The notes under the pieces: generated by a model | The model's database searches: none | Seen by the model: the letters and a program-made list of their open reading frames with translations, nothing else | What the model was told of the DNA's origin: nothing | From: JBAOHV01 sp037045265 | Lineage (GTDB): Bacteria > Actinomycetota > Acidimicrobiia > Acidimicrobiales > Microtrichaceae | DNA: 64,000 nucleotides | Direction of reading: 5' to 3' | Assembly (NCBI GenBank): GCA_037045265.1 | Contig: JBAOHV010000019.1 | Span: 434,001 to 498,000, forward strand | Shown here: positions 21,869 through 30,555 of the stretch, in pieces | How positions within the stretch are numbered: position 1 is the stretch's first letter | Layout of the letters: each line of letters opens with the position of its first letter | Made by a program: the position numbers and the translations under genes

Positions 21869-22804
21869 TCAGGACAGCCGGTCGAGCACCGCCAGCAGGT
21901 CCGCAGGCAGAGGTGACTCGAACACGACGGTCTCGGAGGACCCCGGGTGTTCGAACGCCAACTGGCGGGCGTGCAGGAAGGGGCGGGAGACGACCAGGCT
22001 GTGGCGCACCCCGCCGTAGAGCGCGTCACCGACGACCGCGTGACCGATCGACGACAGGTGGACCCTGATCTGGTGTGTACGCCCGGTCTCGAGCTCGCAG
22101 GTGAGCAGCGCCGCCTCGACCGGGTGCTGGAAGGTCCGGTCCACCCTGTAGTGGGTGCGCGACTCGCGACCGTCGACGGCAACGGTCATGCGCAACGGGT
22201 CGCGGCGAGAGCGTCCGATCGGTGCGTCGACGACCCCCTGATGGTGTTCGGGATGGCGCCAGACGAGCGCCGAGTACACACGCTCGACGCTGTGGGTGGA
22301 CAGCTGGTCGACCAGGTCGGTGTACGCATGCTGCGTGCGGGCCACCACGAGCAGACCCGACGTCCCGCGGTCCAAACGGTGCACCAGACCGGGACGGATC
22401 GGGTCGCCCACGTCGGCCAGTTCCGGGAATCGGGCGAGCAGGCCGTGTACGAGCGTGGAGCCGGAGTGCCCCGGGCCCGGGTGCACGACCAGCCCTGCTG
22501 GCTTGTCGATGACGATCACCTGATCGTCCTCGTGGACCACCGAGAACGCCACCGCGTCGTCGGCGACGACCTCGACCACCGGCTGCACGGGAGCTGAGTC
22601 CAGCTCGACGACCTGCCCAGCCGCGACCCTCATCGACGGCTTCACCACGACCTGGCCGTCGACGCGGACCTGTCCGGCGCCGACCAGGGACACTGCGATC
22701 GATCGCGAACAACCCGTTATGAGCGTCACCACACGGTCCACCCGTTCGCCGTCCAGCGCCTCGGGGATCTCCTCACGGGCGAAAGGCGCGTCCCGGTCCT
22801 TCAC
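21869..22804 (-). CDS. rluD: RluA/RluD-family 23S rRNA pseudouridine synthase
   Basis: An N-terminal S4 RNA-binding domain (residues about 15-75) precedes the synthase domain, with the catalytic Asp in RPGLVHRLDRGTSGLLVVAR near residue 140. Downstream motifs are LETGRTHQIRVHLSSIGH and GDALYGG. The 311-residue length is typical of RluD, which modifies helix 69 of 23S rRNA; a related RluA-family target is possible. The GTG start at 22804 overlaps the lspA stop (GTGA), and the lspA-rluD pairing is common in bacteria. Confidence 0.93.
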   Translation of the reverse strand: MKDRDAPFAREEIPEALDGERVDRVVTLITGCSRSIAVSLVGAGQVRVDGQVVVKPSMRVAAGQVVELDSAPVQPVVEVVADDAVAFSVVHEDDQVIVIDKPAGLVVHPGPGHSGSTLVHGLLARFPELADVGDPIRPGLVHRLDRGTSGLLVVARTQHAYTDLVDQLSTHSVERVYSALVWRHPEHHQGVVDAPIGRSRRDPLRMTVAVDGRESRTHYRVDRTFQHPVEAALLTCELETGRTHQIRVHLSSIGHAVVGDALYGGVRHSLVVSRPFLHARQLAFEHPGSSETVVFESPLPADLLAVLDRLS

Positions 22805-23415
22805 GCCGTCGTGCCGCGCTGATCTGGCAGATCGGCCGGATCAGGCTCTCCGGCATCACTCCCACCGTCGGTGGGGACCCTGGCGCTCAGGATCGCCAGG
22901 GCGATACCGCCGCACACCACCGCCATGTCCGCGACGTTCCAGACCGGCCACCACTGGACGTCGATGAAGTCGACCACCGCGCCCGACATGAACCCGGACG
23001 AGACCTCACCGGTGAACGGGTTCGTGGCGCCGACACGGGTGAGCCGGTCCACGATGTTGCCAAACGCCCCACCGGCCACGACACCGATCACGACCAGCTG
23101 GGCACGTGACTCCACCTTGCGGGCGATCACGAGGAGCACCGCGACGATTCCGAGCGCCACGAGCCCGATGATCGGTCCTGCCCCTGAGCCCCGCGAGAAG
23201 GCCATGCCCGTGTTGAACGCCAGTTTGAAGCGCAGGGTCCACACGACGTCGATGGCCGAACCATCGGAGAGCTGCTCCAGTGCCCACGCCTTGGACAGCT
23301 GGTCGACGACGAGGACGACGACAGCAGCTCCGAGGACCATCGCCCAGCGGTCGACAGGACGGATCGAACGACGCGCACGGCGCGGCGGATCGTTCGTGGC
23401 GTCCGGGTCAGACAT
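22801..23415 (-). CDS. lspA: lipoprotein signal peptidase (signal peptidase II)
   Basis: LspA is the membrane aspartic protease that cleaves signal peptides of diacylglyceryl-prolipoproteins. Four hydrophobic segments are visible. The conserved Asn-Asp regions are VVDQLSKAWA in helix 1, LAFNTGMAFS, the first catalytic Asp in GNIVDRLTRVG, and the second in WPVWNVADMAVV. The ATG at 23415 was chosen because upstream in-frame sequence lacks family similarity and overlaps the preceding gene's region. The 204 residues include an extra hydrophilic C-terminal tail. Substrates in this window could be the lipoproteins at 53.1, 55.9 and 60.4 kb. Confidence 0.95.
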   Translation of the reverse strand: MSDPDATNDPPRRARRSIRPVDRWAMVLGAAVVVLVVDQLSKAWALEQLSDGSAIDVVWTLRFKLAFNTGMAFSRGSGAGPIIGLVALGIVAVLLVIARKVESRAQLVVIGVVAGGAFGNIVDRLTRVGATNPFTGEVSSGFMSGAVVDFIDVQWWPVWNVADMAVVCGGIALAILSARVPTDGGSDAGEPDPADLPDQRGTTA

Positions 23416-23429
23416 CGCGCTGTCCGACT

Positions 23430-24228
23430 TCAGCGGAAGCTTCGGGTCTTGAACTCGACGCGTTCGCGGGCGTAGGGGATGGCACGCAGACGCTCCTTGG
23501 GGATCGGCTGCCCCGAGTACTCGCACACGCCGTAGGTACCGGCGTCGATGCGTCCGAGCGCAGCGTCGATCTCCTCGATGGTCGCTAGAGCAGCCGCTGC
23601 GCGGGCGAGGTCGAAGTCACGCTCGACAGCGAGCGTGTCCCCCTCGCCGGATTCGTCGTCGAACTGCACGTCGCCGGGTTCGCGGTCACGGGCCAGGGCG
23701 TCCGCCTCGGCCTTGAGGGCCTCTGCCTGGCTGGCGAGCGTCGCGCGCTCCTCCATCAACGCCGCTCGCTGTGCATCGAGGAAGGCCGCGTCGTAAGGGG
23801 ACGGTCCTACCACCGGCCCCGAATGCTTCACCACGCTGGACTTCTTCGCCGGGGCCTTGGCCGGTGAGGTGCCAGCGGCAGCTGACTTCGAGTTCGGCGC
23901 GGCCTTTACGGGCGCGGCCTTCTTGACGGGCGCCGACTTGGCCGGTGCCGACCTTCTTGGCCGGTGCGGCCTTCTTGGCAGGTGCCGTCTTGGCGGTGCA
24001 GCCTTCTTCGCCGGGGCCTTGGACGCCGACTTGGCAGGTGCGGCCTTCTTCGCCGGAGCCTTCGTCGCCGGAGTCTTCTTCGCAGCCGGAGTCTTCTTCG
24101 CAGCGGGAGTCTTCTTCACAGCGGGAGCCTTCTTCGCCGGGGCCTTCGCTGCTGTCTTCTCTGGCCGCTGCAGCGGTCTTGGCTGGTGTCGCCTTCTTGG
24201 TTGACGGTGCGGGGCGCTTGGTCGCCAT
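23430..24228 (-). CDS. DksA/TraR-like protein with Lys/Ala/Pro-rich H1-like tail (frameshifted)
   Basis: ATG 24228, eight bases after GAGGAG, starts MATKRPAPSTKKATPAKTAA. About 130 residues of AAKKTP/APAKKA repeats follow, like a histone-H1 tail. The C-terminal half is a coiled coil (DAQRAALMEERATLASQAEA, then ARAAAALATIEEIDAALGRI) followed by GTYGVCEYSGQPIPKERLRA, the DksA/TraR zinc-finger region. Only the first of the four zinc ligands is a Cys; Ser stands at the second and the last pair is absent. Frames break near 24165, 23995 and 23948 inside the repetitive tail. DksA/TraR proteins act in the RNA polymerase secondary channel. The tail suggests nucleic-acid binding, and the precise role is unknown. 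Confidence 0.8.
24071..24124. repeat. three tandem 18-bp units inside the H1-like tail
   Basis: The units start at 24071, 24089 and 24107 and differ by one or two bases. Each encodes a copy of the minus-strand hexapeptide AAKKTP. A fourth, more diverged unit follows. Repeat-unit gain or loss would keep the reading frame. Confidence 0.8.
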
Positions 24229-24245
24229 CTGGTTCTCCTCCCCCA

Positions 24246-24268
24246 CCGCCGGCGTGCTACCCCGGCGG
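24246..24268 (-). other. GC-rich hairpin before the DksA-like gene
   Basis: CCGCCGG at 24246-24252 pairs with CCGGCGG at 24262-24268 around a nine-base loop. On the minus strand it lies after divIVA and just before the ribosome binding site of the DksA-like gene. It could end divIVA transcription or affect translation of the next gene. There is no U-tract, so the role is uncertain. Confidence 0.3.
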
Positions 24269-24360
24269 ATGAGTTGGAGAACCCTAGCCGCGGCGTACCA
24301 CGGCGTCAGTGAGCGCGCTGAGTCGACTGCGACGAGGCACACGCCGGAAGCCCGACCGGG

Positions 24361-25650
24361 TCAGCGACGCCAGCCGAACCGGCGCTGGCGTGAGTCGGTG
24401 GCGCCTTCGAAGAATGCGGTCATGGCGTCGTCCTCGTCGACGGTGACGGCCTCGTTGACAGCGCTGTCCAGCTCCTCCATGAACCGATCACGCTGTGGCA
24501 GGTCCGCCTGATCGACCGCTGCGGTCGGCCGGTCGATCTGCACGCTCCGGTCCTCGGCGCCGGAACCGGTATCGGGACCGGCGTCCATCGCCGATTCGAC
24601 CTGCGACCAGCTACCCGGGCCCCACTCGTCGGTGGAGTGCACCTGATCGGAGGTGGTCGACTGCGACGTCAGGTCGACGTACTGCGCCTCGTCGAGAACC
24701 GCGGTGTCGGCGATGACAGCTGTCGCCGTTCCACCGCCGTCGGCGCTCGCGTGCCCGGTCGAGGCCCCAGCCCGGGCCGACGGCTCCGCCGCCCCGGCAG
24801 CTTCCGGAGCGGGCGCGTCGATTCGCTCGGCGGCGTCGGCCTCGACGAGGTCGACGTCGGCCACGGCCTCGGCCTCGGGGCGGTTCGCGTCGCCGGACGG
24901 CACGACGGGATCGGCCGATACGAGGACCTCGTCGGGTGTCATGGACATGGTCGGTCGAGCACCGAGGCGGGCCGGGTCACCGGCAAGGTCGACCAGCTCC
25001 TGGGCGGTGCGACCCAACTCTTCTCGGTACCCGGCCAGACGGGACTCGAGTTGGTTGATCACATCGGCGAGCTGCACACGACGGGCCTCGAGGCCGCGCA
25101 CCTCCTCCAGCACCGCTGATCGACGGTCCGCGTACTCGGCCTCAGCCTGGTCGTTGGCCCGCCGGATCAGCTCGACCGCCTCGGCGTTGGCCTCGTTGAG
25201 CTGACGCTGGGCACGGTTCTGGGAGTCCTCGAGCAGCGCCTGCGCCTGGCCACGGGCTTCGTTGACGGTCGCATCAGCGGTCCGCTTGGCCATCAGGAGG
25301 GTCTTGGCGGCCTCGTTGACCTCGGCCTCCTCGTTCTGGCGCACCGCCGCAGCAGTGGCCGCGGCGGCACCGCTGGCGGCCTCGGCAGCGCTGCGCTCCA
25401 CCTGCTGGACACGTTGCTCGGCCGCCTCGGCCCGGGAGCGAGCCTCGGCCACCACCGCGTCGGCCTGCGACAGGCGCGACTCGGCGTGGGCCGCGCGTTC
25501 CTCGGTGTGACGGGTCCTGGCGAGGAGCTGCGCCAGCGCCGTGCCGGTCTGCTCCAGGAAGGTCTCGACTTCTTCGATGTCGTAGCCCTTGCGACGCTCG
25601 GTGAACTCGGTCTTCTCGAACAGTTCCGGGGTCAACTCCATGACGCGCAT
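24361..25650 (-). CDS. divIVA: DivIVA-domain (Wag31-like) polar growth and division protein
   Basis: The N-terminal DivIVA domain reads LTPELFEKTEFTERRKGYDI followed by EEVETFLEQ, the lipid-binding pattern of Wag31. A long Ala/Glu/Arg-rich coiled coil covers about residues 35-220, and a 200-residue acidic, low-complexity tail ends in RRFGWRR. At 429 residues it is longer than typical Wag31 proteins because of that tail. Wag31/DivIVA marks curved membrane and recruits cell-wall synthesis. The start is the ATG at 25650 with GGGGA five bases upstream; a second ATG three codons later is possible. It is the last division gene of the dcw run, after yggT. Confidence 0.93.
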   Translation of the reverse strand: MRVMELTPELFEKTEFTERRKGYDIEEVETFLEQTGTALAQLLARTRHTEERAAHAESRLSQADAVVAEARSRAEAAEQRVQQVERSAAEAASGAAAATAAAVRQNEEAEVNEAAKTLLMAKRTADATVNEARGQAQALLEDSQNRAQRQLNEANAEAVELIRRANDQAEAEYADRRSAVLEEVRGLEARRVQLADVINQLESRLAGYREELGRTAQELVDLAGDPARLGARPTMSMTPDEVLVSADPVVPSGDANRPEAEAVADVDLVEADAAERIDAPAPEAAGAAEPSARAGASTGHASADGGGTATAVIADTAVLDEAQYVDLTSQSTTSDQVHSTDEWGPGSWSQVESAMDAGPDTGSGAEDRSVQIDRPTAAVDQADLPQRDRFMEELDSAVNEAVTVDEDDAMTAFFEGATDSRQRRFGWRR

Positions 25651-25710
25651 CGTAGTCCCCGGGGACGCCCGTTCCGGGATTCCCCTGGGGTGGTCACCTA
25701 CTGGTCCGGC

Positions 25711-25968
25711 TCAGGGTCCGCAGATGAGAGAGCGCACGACCGTGATGCCGATCAGCAGCACTATCGGCGAGAGGTCCATGGCCGCCGCTCCCAGCCGGAC
25801 GGGCGGCAGGATCCGCCGCAACGGCCCCAGCGCCCACTCGGTCGTGTTGAACGTGAAGCGCTGGACAGTCATGAACAGCCCCTCGCTGGCGGGGAACCAG
25901 CTGAGGACTATGCGCACGAAGATCAGGATCACAAAGAGTTGGAGTGCCCAACAGATGATCTCGGCCAC
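25711..25968 (-). CDS. YggT-family small membrane protein
   Basis: An 85-residue protein with two hydrophobic helices: LQLFVILIFVRIVLSWF at residues 9-25 and IVLLIGITVVRSLI near the C-terminus. Between them is a region with the family's LGPLRRILPP-type segment and the following D-LSPIVLL. YggT proteins sit next to sepF in many Actinomycetota and Firmicutes and are linked to division-site or membrane organisation; the mechanism is not established. It starts nine bases after the sepF stop, so it is co-transcribed. Confidence 0.9.
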   Translation of the reverse strand: MAEIICWALQLFVILIFVRIVLSWFPASEGLFMTVQRFTFNTTEWALGPLRRILPPVRLGAAAMDLSPIVLLIGITVVRSLICGP

Positions 25969-25977
25969 GGATCGGCG

Positions 25978-26559
25978 TCAGCGCTCGTCGTCGCCCAAGC
26001 GACCCTCGCGCAAGCGGCGGCGGTCGTCGTCGGAGACCTGCGCTCCGCGGGGTGTCAGCAGGAATACCTGGTCGGCGACGCGCTCCATGTCCCCTTCGAG
26101 CCCGTAGCAGAGCCCGCTGGCGAAATCGATCAGGCGTCGTGACAGATCGCGGTCGACTCCTTGGAGGTTGACGATCACGGGTTGGTCCCGCTTGAAGCGA
26201 TCGGCCACCTGCTGCACGTCGTTGAACCCGGTCGGCGACACGACGTGCGGCTTCGACGCTGTGGGCAACGGGCGGACCACACCACGCTGCTCGCCCTCGG
26301 TGGTCGGGGCGTTGATCACGCGGACACCACCGTCGCCCTCGTCGTTCTCGTCACCCCGCGGCGACGGCATGGGGCGAACGGTCGAACTGGCACTGCGCTG
26401 TGCCTGACCCCGTCCCCGGGCCGACGCCACCGGCGCATCGTCGTAGTACTCCTCGTCGTCGTCGAGGTACTCGTCGTCCGGGTCTCCGTACTCGTCCTCG
26501 TAGTAGGGCTCGGAATCGAGCCCCAACCAGGTACGGGTATTTTTCATCCAGTTCGACAT
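25978..26559 (-). CDS. sepF: cell division protein SepF
   Basis: SepF binds the FtsZ C-terminus and anchors Z-rings to the membrane, which is essential where FtsA is missing, as in this cluster. The N-terminus MSNWMKNTRTWLGL can form the amphipathic membrane helix. A very acidic Tyr/Asp/Glu linker fills residues about 17-42. The SepF core begins near residue 100 with VVSPTGFNDVQQVADRFKRD and continues with VIVNLQGVDRDLSRRLIDFA, SGLCYGLEGDMERV and VFLLTPRGAQV. The 193-residue length is normal for actinobacterial SepF. The ATG at 26559 has GAGGAG eight bases upstream. Confidence 0.96.
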   Translation of the reverse strand: MSNWMKNTRTWLGLDSEPYYEDEYGDPDDEYLDDDEEYYDDAPVASARGRGQAQRSASSTVRPMPSPRGDENDEGDGGVRVINAPTTEGEQRGVVRPLPTASKPHVVSPTGFNDVQQVADRFKRDQPVIVNLQGVDRDLSRRLIDFASGLCYGLEGDMERVADQVFLLTPRGAQVSDDDRRRLREGRLGDDER

Positions 26560-26644
26560 GCAGCACTCCTCGGCCGGGAGTGTAGTTCCGACGATGTTGC
26601 AGCGCGCGCTCGTCGGGTCGATGCTCCGACGAAGACCACGACCG

Positions 26645-27298
26645 CTACCCGAACCCCCCGCCCGGAGGCGGGGTCATCCAGGTGATCGCAGCCTGTCGAC
26701 CGCGGTCGCCGCGAGCCCGCCAGGAGAAGTAGCGCTCGTCGTCGGCGGTGCAGGGCGGCGTGGGCGTGGGATGGGCCGGGCCCGCAGATTCGTAGGGCTC
26801 TGCGCCGCAGGCGGTCAGCGCCGATGACACCCCCGCGCGCAGGTCGAACGCGACGCGACCGTCGAGGGTCCGTGACCGCACCCGCTCACCGAACCTGGCG
26901 GCGAGCCGGTCCAGCTCGACAGGTGAGAACTCGTAGTGGTCCGCCGAGATGCAGGGCCCGAGCATCCAACGGATCGCAGTTGCCCCGAGCTCGTGCATCG
27001 CGGAGACCGTCGCTTCGAGCACCCCCGCTTCGAGCCCGCGCCAGCCGGCGTGCGCGGCACCGATGACTCGACGGCCGGGACCTTCACTGCGCAGGAGCAC
27101 CCCGGCGCAGTCCGCGGTGTGCACCGCGAGCGTCGCACCGACCACGTCGGTGACTGCCGCGTCGGCATCGACTCCGGCGTGTTCGCCGGGCGAGCGCACG
27201 ACCACGACCCGCGCGCCGTGGACCTGGTTCAACCATGTCCACGGCACGGGAGCGATCGCCGCGCGCCTGGGTTCCAGCTCGTCGGGGGTGAGCCCCAC
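26645..27298 (-). CDS. pgeF: PgeF/YfiH-family laccase-domain protein (N-terminus probably incomplete)
   Basis: Family motifs are clear: WTWLNQVHGARV near residue 20, LAVHTADCAGVLL with zinc-binding His and Cys, GAAHAGWRGL with a zinc-binding His, and LGPCISADHYE. These proteins act as purine-nucleoside-directed enzymes or cell-wall editing oxidoreductases in reported cases. The GTG at 27298 leaves the protein (217 residues) short of its usual first strand. In-frame codons upstream read SVHTRFTDRRDGDLF, but the only earlier start-like codon is CTG. A missing base just after the GTGA that overlaps the ftsZ stop could explain this. It follows ftsZ, as in many actinobacteria. Confidence 0.85.
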   Translation of the reverse strand: MGLTPDELEPRRAAIAPVPWTWLNQVHGARVVVVRSPGEHAGVDADAAVTDVVGATLAVHTADCAGVLLRSEGPGRRVIGAAHAGWRGLEAGVLEATVSAMHELGATAIRWMLGPCISADHYEFSPVELDRLAARFGERVRSRTLDGRVAFDLRAGVSSALTACGAEPYESAGPAHPTPTPPCTADDERYFSWRARGDRGRQAAITWMTPPPGGGFG

Positions 27299-27353
27299 GA
27301 AGAGGTCGCCGTCGCGACGGTCGGTGAAGCGGGTGTGGACGCTCAGCCGGTCG

Positions 27354-28464
27354 TCACTTCAGGAAGGACGGGACGTCGAAGTCGTCGTCGCCGTCGAAGA
27401 GCGATTCGTCCTCGTCGTCGGAGTCGGCGAACACGTCTGTGATCACGCTCGTGCGCGACTCCGGTGCCGGAGTCGCTGCGGCCGTTTCGGCACGCCTCGG
27501 CGACTTCGACTCGTCCCAGCGTTCGAATCCCGCCGCGACGACCGTGATCCGAACCTCGTCGCCCATCTCGTCGTCGATCACTGCGCCGAAGATGATGTTG
27601 GCCTCCGGGTGGGCGACCTCGTGGATGACCGATGCCGCCTCGTTGACCTCGAACAGCGTCAGGTCGCTCCCGCCGGAGATGTTCAACAGGATGCCGCGGG
27701 CGCCGTCGATTGCGGCCTCGAGCAGCGGCGAGGAGATCGCGTGCCGGGCGGCGTGCAGCGAACGGCCCTCGCCCGTCGCGTAGCCGACTCCCATGAGCGC
27801 GCTGACCAGCGTCGCTCATGATCATCCGTACGTCGGCGAAGTCGGTGTTGATCAGACCGGGAGTGGTGATCAGGTCGGTGATTCCCTGCACCCCCTGGAG
27901 CAGGACCTCGTCGGCCATCTTGAAGGCGTTGAGCACCGAGGTCTTCTCGTTGGCGACGGTCAACAGACGGTCGTTGGGGATGACGATCTGTGTATCGACC
28001 TTCTCCTTGAGCGTGCCGATGCCCTGATCGGCCTGGACGGAGCGGCGCCGGCCCTCGAAGACGAACGGCCGGGTCACCACGGCGATGGTCAACGCCCCCT
28101 GGCTCTTGGCGATCTCGGCCACCACCGGGGCGGCCCCTGTCCCGGTGCCACCGCCTTCGCCTGCGGTGACGAAGACCATGTCGGCACCTCGCAGGACCTC
28201 TTCGATCTCGGAGCGGTGATCTTCCGCGGCCTGCCGGCCCACGTCGGGGTCCGAGCCGGCGCCGAGTCCCCTGGTCAGCTCACGGCCGATGTCGAGCTTG
28301 ATGTCGGCATCGCTCATCAGCAACGCCTGCGCGTCGGTGTTGATGGCGATGAACTCGACGCCCTTCAGGCCCGCGTCGATCATGCGGTTGACGGCGTTGC
28401 AGCCGCCACCACCTATGCCGACCACCTTTATGACGGCCAGATAGTTCTGTGGGTTGTGGGCCAT
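27354..28464 (-). CDS. ftsZ: cell division protein FtsZ (one frameshift)
   Basis: FtsZ is the tubulin-like GTPase of the Z-ring. ATG 28464, with GGAGGT upstream, begins MAHNPQNYLAVIKVVGIGGG. The tubulin signature GEGGGTGTGAAP near residue 108 binds GTP, NTDAQALLMSDAD lies in the N-domain, and DFADVRMIMSDAG carries the T7-loop catalytic Asp region. The frame breaks near 27805, where one extra base splits SDAG from the next segment; removing it restores SALMGVGYATGEGR and the rest. The C-terminal tail DDDFDVPSFLK is the usual SepF-binding peptide. After repair the protein is about 369 residues. ftsA is absent, as expected in Actinomycetota. Confidence 0.97.
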
Positions 28465-28597
28465 GGGTATCAGCCACCTCCAGGAGCCGGGGCGGCGATG
28501 CTCCCGGGTGTTGGGCACAGCACGAGCCCCACCAGCGACCGTGCAGGGGTGAACCTGGGGTCGAGGTGGAGCAGCGATGAACCTCGTGTGGACCGTG

Positions 28598-28627
28598 AGA
28601 CTACGACGTGTGGTCCAGCGCTATCAA
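28598..28627 (-). promoter_or_regulatory. possible sigma70-type promoter for ftsZ
   Basis: On the minus strand TTGATA (28627-28622) and TAGTCT (28603-28598) are separated by 18 bases, in the 166-base gap between ftsQ and ftsZ. This is the largest gap inside the dcw run, consistent with ftsZ having its own promoter. In a GC-rich genome, chance matches are possible. Confidence 0.35.
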
Positions 28628-28630
28628 TGA

Positions 28631-29569
28631 TCACCGGTCTTCTCCGGTTCCGGCACCGTCCTGGGCGTGCTCGGACTGTGCGGAACCGCTGCCCTTCACG
28701 ACCTCGGTGGGAGCAGGGGTGGCACAGCCGGAGCGGCGACTGGCGGTCACCAGATCGGGCTGTCTCACATCGACCACGTCCAGGCAGTCCTGGATCACCC
28801 GGGTCAGGAACGCATGGGTCGCGGCGATCTTGGCGGGCACGTCCTCGACGGGTCCGAACAGCACGCTCGCGTCGTCAGCGAGGTGGAAGGTCAGACCTCC
28901 CGACCCGTCGACGCTGGCTGACCCCAACGTGGTGCGCAGCACGTCGGGAATGCGGGAGAAGACACCGACCGCGGCACGTGGGCCCTCGGCCAGGGGCTCG
29001 CCCTCGATCAGCTCGACACCACCCACTTCCAGAAGGGGCAGGTCACCCAAGTCGCCCAGCCCGTCCGGCAGGACACGTCCGGAGCGTGACACCACTCGTT
29101 CGACCTCACCCGAGCGCACCAGGACCAGTGGAACCTCTTCGACCACGTCGATGTGGATCGTCGACGGCCACTCCCGGACGACCCTGGCGCCTGACACCAT
29201 CGGCAGATCACGGAGCCCGTCGCGGGCAACCGCCAGGTCGGCGGTGAGCATCTGGTCGCCGATCTCCAGCCCCGACGCGCTGAGCACCTTCTCCTCACTC
29301 AGGCGCTCCAGACCGGTCACGCGGACATGGTCCACGTCAGTGAGAGGCGAGCCGAGTGTCGCCACCACCGCAGCGATCAGAGCGACGACGCACACTGCGG
29401 CGATCACCCGTCGGCGCGTCCGGCGGCGGCGCTCCTCGAGCACCCGCCTCCGCCGCTCGACCAGACGCGGCTCGACCTGGCTCCGCACGACCTGGTGCTT
29501 CGGAGATGCCTGACGCTTCGGAGATGCCTGACGCTTCGGAGATGCCTTGCGGTCCTTGGTGGCCGGCAT
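28631..29569 (-). CDS. ftsQ: cell division protein FtsQ
   Basis: FtsQ is a bitopic divisome protein linking early and late division proteins. A basic cytoplasmic N-terminus with three ASPKRQ-like repeats (residues 9-26) precedes one membrane helix (VIAAVCVVALIAAVVATLG, about residues 55-73). A POTRA domain follows (VDHVRVTGLERLSEEKVLSA) and then the FtsQ beta domain (WPSTIHIDVVEEVPLVLV). The 312-residue length is normal. The ATG overlaps the murB stop as TGATG. The first 60 residues are very rich in Arg and Lys. The frame is intact. Confidence 0.93.
   Translation of the reverse strand: MPATKDRKASPKRQASPKRQASPKHQVVRSQVEPRLVERRRRVLEERRRRTRRRVIAAVCVVALIAAVVATLGSPLTDVDHVRVTGLERLSEEKVLSASGLEIGDQMLTADLAVARDGLRDLPMVSGARVVREWPSTIHIDVVEEVPLVLVRSGEVERVVSRSGRVLPDGLGDLGDLPLLEVGGVELIEGEPLAEGPRAAVGVFSRIPDVLRTTLGSASVDGSGGLTFHLADDASVLFGPVEDVPAKIAATHAFLTRVIQDCLDVVDVRQPDLVTASRRSGCATPAPTEVVKGSGSAQSEHAQDGAGTGEDR
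29497..29546. repeat. 18-bp tandem repeat in the ftsQ N-terminus
   Basis: Two exact 18-base units (29497-29514 and 29515-29532) and a partial third encode the ASPKRQ/ASPKHQ series of the basic FtsQ tail. Unit number could vary between strains without shifting the frame. Confidence 0.85.
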
Positions 29570-30555
29570 CAGCTGTCGTCACCTGTCGGAATCGGAGCGG
29601 TCAGGTCCGCCAGGACGTCGTCGGTGAAGCCGACCAGGACCGTCTCGGGGTGCAGTTGGACCCCTGAACGTCGAGCGACCAGCCGGCGGACCGAGACCAT
29701 CACCCGGGCGATGTCGTCGGCGGATCCGGCGGCGTCGGCCTGGATGAAGTTGGCGTGCTTGTCCGACACCGCGGCGCTGCCGATGCGCAGCCCACGGGCT
29801 CCGGACTCGTCGATGAGACGCCCCGCGGAGTCACCGGCCGGGTTGGTGAAGACCGAACCGGCGTTCTGTCCACCGGGCTGGTGCTCCCTGCGCCAACGGA
29901 CGATCTCACCCAGCAGGGCCTCACGCTCAGCCGGGTCCTCGGCCACCCGGAGCTGCAGCTGCGCCTCGACGACGACCTCGGACCGGCGCAACCGTGAACT
30001 TCGGTACCCGAGTTCCAGCGCCGCAGCCTCCATCCGGACATCTTCGCCGGTCAGCACATCGATCACGCGGACCCCGACGAGGCTCGCGGCGATGTCTGAT
30101 CCGTGTCCGCCCGCGTTCATCCTGACCGCACCACCGAGCGTTCCAGGAACACCAACTGCCCATTCGAAGCCGCTCAATCCGGCCGACACGGTCCGACGCG
30201 CGAGGACCGGAAGGAGCGTCGCCCCACCGGCACTGACCTTGTCGCCGAGGATCCGGACGTCGGTGAACGCCTCGCCGAGCTGCAGCACCAGCGCGTCCGC
30301 GCCCCTGTCGGCCACGAGCATGTTCGATCCGCGCCCGACGACGAGCACGTCATCGCCGCGGAGCGTCGCCAACGGGGCCAGCGACGAACCGATGCGAACG
30401 AGTTCGCCAGGATCCAGGACCTCGACGAAGCGCCTCGCCGGGCCACCGACGCGGTAGGTGGTCAGCGGACCGAGCGGGTGGTCCCGCTCGAGCCGATCCC
30501 CCAGGAAAGACAGTGCTACGTCGATCCGGTCGAGATCCGCTGCGGTGAGCGTCAC
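29569..30555 (-). CDS. murB: UDP-N-acetylmuramate dehydrogenase
   Basis: MurB reduces UDP-GlcNAc-enolpyruvate to UDP-MurNAc with NADPH and FAD. Visible motifs are the substrate-entry TTYRVGGPAR, the FAD-binding VVGRGSNMLVAD, GFEWAVGVPGTLGGAVRMNA near residue 120, HQPGGQNAGSVFTNP with the catalytic Ser, and the C-terminal GVQLHPETVLVGF with the catalytic Glu. The GTG at 30555 overlaps the murC stop (GTGA), and the 328 residues match the type I enzyme size. The frame is intact. Placement between murC and ftsQ is standard. Confidence 0.96.
   Translation of the reverse strand: MTLTAADLDRIDVALSFLGDRLERDHPLGPLTTYRVGGPARRFVEVLDPGELVRIGSSLAPLATLRGDDVLVVGRGSNMLVADRGADALVLQLGEAFTDVRILGDKVSAGGATLLPVLARRTVSAGLSGFEWAVGVPGTLGGAVRMNAGGHGSDIAASLVGVRVIDVLTGEDVRMEAAALELGYRSSRLRRSEVVVEAQLQLRVAEDPAEREALLGEIVRWRREHQPGGQNAGSVFTNPAGDSAGRLIDESGARGLRIGSAAVSDKHANFIQADAAGSADDIARVMVSVRRLVARRSGVQLHPETVLVGFTDDVLADLTAPIPTGDDS

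Noticed and set aside
27800..27815. Possible programmed frameshift in ftsZ
   Set aside because: No slippery heptamer or downstream structure is seen, and removing one base restores the standard protein; the same pattern occurs in many genes here.
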